From BOG-932 sp965276835 (GTDB lineage: Bacteria > Pseudomonadota > Alphaproteobacteria > BOG-932 > Roseiterribacteraceae), in NCBI GenBank assembly GCA_965276835.1, contig OZ255631.1, positions 1,922,001 through 1,986,000 of the forward strand: a DNA stretch of 64,000 nucleotides. The letters are read 5' to 3'. Both the position numbers and the translations under genes were made by a program. A model generated the notes under the pieces. That model was not told the DNA's origin. It ran no database searches and was given only the letters and a program-made list of their open reading frames with translations. Below, piece after piece: positions 62,432-64,000 of the stretch (position 1 is its first letter; every line of letters begins with the position of its first letter).

Positions 62432-63777
62432 TACGCCACCTTCCCGGCCAGACGTTTCGCTGCGCGGTCGCGGCCGATCAGGGGCAGTAATGTCTTCATA
62501 TCGGGTCCATGATCGCGGCCGGTCAGCGCCTTGCGCAACGGCATAAAGAGAGGTTTGCCTTTCAGTCCGCTGGCGGCGGCCAAGGCGCCGGTCCAGGTCG
62601 ACCAGACCGAATCGTCCCACGGGCCTTCCGGCAGTAGCGCGCCGGCCTGCGCCAGCAAAACTCTATTCTCGACGGCAGGTTCGATCGGCCCGTTGACCAC
62701 GTCCCACCACACGACCGCGTCGCGCATGCAGTCCAGATTGGCGCGCACGGCCTCCCAGAATTTCGCCGTCGCGCCAGTAAGACCCAACGCCGCCAACCGA
62801 GCCTCGACCTGCTCGAACGCGATGTTGTGCAGCATTCGCGCGTTGAGGCGCTTTAGCTCCTCAAGATCGAAACGCGGCGAAGATACCGAGAAGCGTTTGA
62901 ATTCGAATTCGTGGATCAAGGTCACGAGGTCGTCCAGCGGCTCGATCGGGTCGGACGTGCCCATACGCGAGAGATAAACCGCAAGCGTCAGCGGCTCGAT
63001 GCCCTCCTGATCGCGCAGCGTTGCGATCGACAAGGTGCCCAGCCGCTTGGACAGCTTGGTCCCTTCGGCATCGATCAGCAGCGGCAGATGGGCGAACACC
63101 GGCAGAGCGCCGCTCAGCGCCTGGAACAGCTGTATCTGGCCGGCGGTGTTGGTGATGTGATCGTCGCCACGCACGATATGCGTGACGCCGAACTCTATGT
63201 CATCGACCACGGAGGAAAAACTATAGAGCGGCCGGCCGTCCTCCCGGATCAGGACCGGGTCGCTCAGCTGGGCCGCCTCGAACGAGATCGGCCCATGGAT
63301 CAGGTCGTCCCATTCGATGGTCGCTGCCGTGTCGATCTTGAAACGCCAATGCGGCTTTCGGCCCGCAGCCTCCAACGCGGCGCGCTGTTCGTTGGTCAGC
63401 GACAGGGCCGCGCGGTCATAGAGCGGCGGCACGCCGCGTGCGAGTTGCGCCTTTCGCTTGGCGCCGAGTTCTTCCGGCGTCTCATAGGCAGGATAGAGCC
63501 GGCCCGACGCCTTCAGCCGCTCCGCGGCGGCCTCATAGGCCCACAGCCGGTCAGACTGGCGCTCATACTGGTCCCATTCCAAGTCCATCCAACGCAGATC
63601 CGCCTGAATGGCGTCGCGATAGACCTGCTCGGACCGTTCGGGATCGGTGTCGTCCATGCGCAGCATGAATCGCCCGCTCTCCCGGCGGGCAAACAACCAA
63701 TTGATGATAGCCAACCGAAGGTTTCCGACATGCAGATAGCCGGTTGGGCTTGGAGCGAAACGGACGGTAACAGTCAT
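62431..63777 (-). CDS. gltX: glutamyl-tRNA synthetase
   Basis: 448 residues. RFAPSPTGYLHVGNLRLAIINWL holds the HIGH equivalent, and TKLSKRLG the KMSKS equivalent. Shorter than E. coli GltX, similar to the second GluRS type (GltX2) of alphaproteobacteria, some of which charge tRNA-Gln for the amidotransferase route. First gene of the gltX-cysS-trmJ run. Confidence 0.94.
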   Translation of the reverse strand: MTVTVRFAPSPTGYLHVGNLRLAIINWLFARRESGRFMLRMDDTDPERSEQVYRDAIQADLRWMDLEWDQYERQSDRLWAYEAAAERLKASGRLYPAYETPEELGAKRKAQLARGVPPLYDRAALSLTNEQRAALEAAGRKPHWRFKIDTAATIEWDDLIHGPISFEAAQLSDPVLIREDGRPLYSFSSVVDDIEFGVTHIVRGDDHITNTAGQIQLFQALSGALPVFAHLPLLIDAEGTKLSKRLGTLSIATLRDQEGIEPLTLAVYLSRMGTSDPIEPLDDLVTLIHEFEFKRFSVSSPRFDLEELKRLNARMLHNIAFEQVEARLAALGLTGATAKFWEAVRANLDCMRDAVVWWDVVNGPIEPAVENRVLLAQAGALLPEGPWDDSVWSTWTGALAAASGLKGKPLFMPLRKALTGRDHGPDMKTLLPLIGRDRAAKRLAGKVA

Positions 63778-64000
63778 GGCATTCGATCAGGGGCGCCGAA
63801 AATGCGCCGGGAAAACATTCTGTAACACGCGGTATGACCTATCTGTGAACGGGATGGAATACGGCCCGTCCCGCAACGCGCGACAAACGATCAAAAATGT
63901 ACCAAGACGCGCCGGGATTCCATTTCTAAACCGGGCCCGAATAACCACCTTTTATTGCCGCCTTTTATGTTCCAATTTACCCGATGTCGCGCGTAGACTC
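63778..64000. other. gltX upstream region at the window edge
   Basis: Holds the gltX promoter, not located precisely. An ATG at 63984 near the edge may begin a gene that continues outside; in several alphaproteobacteria comEC is divergent from gltX, but nothing here is long enough to tell. Confidence 0.4.

Noticed and set aside
63854..64000. ATG at 63854 open to the window end
   Set aside because: The translation is not protein-like and it covers the gltX promoter region; treated as intergenic.

Overview
The window is GC-rich, densely coded DNA from an alphaproteobacterium. The conserved neighbourhoods support this: pdxA-rsmA; fabD-fabG-acpP-fabF-mltG-gmk; rpsF-rpsR-DUF2232-rplI-dnaB; radA-cvpA-purF; the YfgM-like/BamB/Der operon; purC-purS and purQ-purL-bolA-grxD; and gltX-cysS-trmJ. 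The order Rhodospirillales or Micropepsales is a reasonable guess, but the sequence alone does not settle it. No rRNA, tRNA, CRISPR array or intact insertion sequence was recognised.

Layout. 0-8.2 kb holds the end of pdxA, rsmA and an acyl-CoA synthetase on +, then fatty-acid synthesis and murein genes on -. 8.4-12.2 kb is the ribosomal protein and replicative helicase block, with a pair of DnaA boxes just before dnaB. 12.4-20.4 kb has an MlaEF-like lipid ABC pair, an exported cytochrome-PQQ dehydrogenase, then radA-cvpA-purF and a short-chain dehydrogenase. 20.4-25.2 kb contains a small gene with an early stop, ogt, a MntA/HepT toxin-antitoxin pair, der, bamB and a TPR membrane protein. 25.4-27.4 kb has a TANGO2-like protein, purC and purS.

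27.4-50.7 kb separates purS from purQ and looks accessory. It carries an AlkA-type glycosylase, NAD kinase, exported MsrB and MsrA, an aldo/keto reductase, and two paralogous double-lobed aspartic proteases that flank a TetR-controlled EmrAB-type pump. It continues with a glycosyltransferase, a four-gene unit (MFS pump, cupin, KirBac channel, ferritin-like iron exporter), a TetR/O-methyltransferase pair, a broken ParD antitoxin and an unknown gene behind a LexA-like box. Regulator genes here sit beside clear palindromic operator candidates.

50.7-64 kb returns to core genes (purQ, purL, bolA, grxD, rpsD, trmJ, cysS, gltX). They are interspersed with a methyltransferase, a tannase-family esterase, an orphan ribbon-helix-helix antitoxin, a TPR-sulfotransferase, and an unexplained 25-codon ORF with a very strong ribosome binding site followed by a structured RNA and a terminator.

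The strongest candidates for something undescribed are the small ORF plus structured RNA at 60.0-60.3 kb, the paired double retropepsins around the efflux operon, the LexA-box gene at 49.8 kb, and the DnaA-box pair in front of dnaB. All calls come from reading the sequence; no database search was run.
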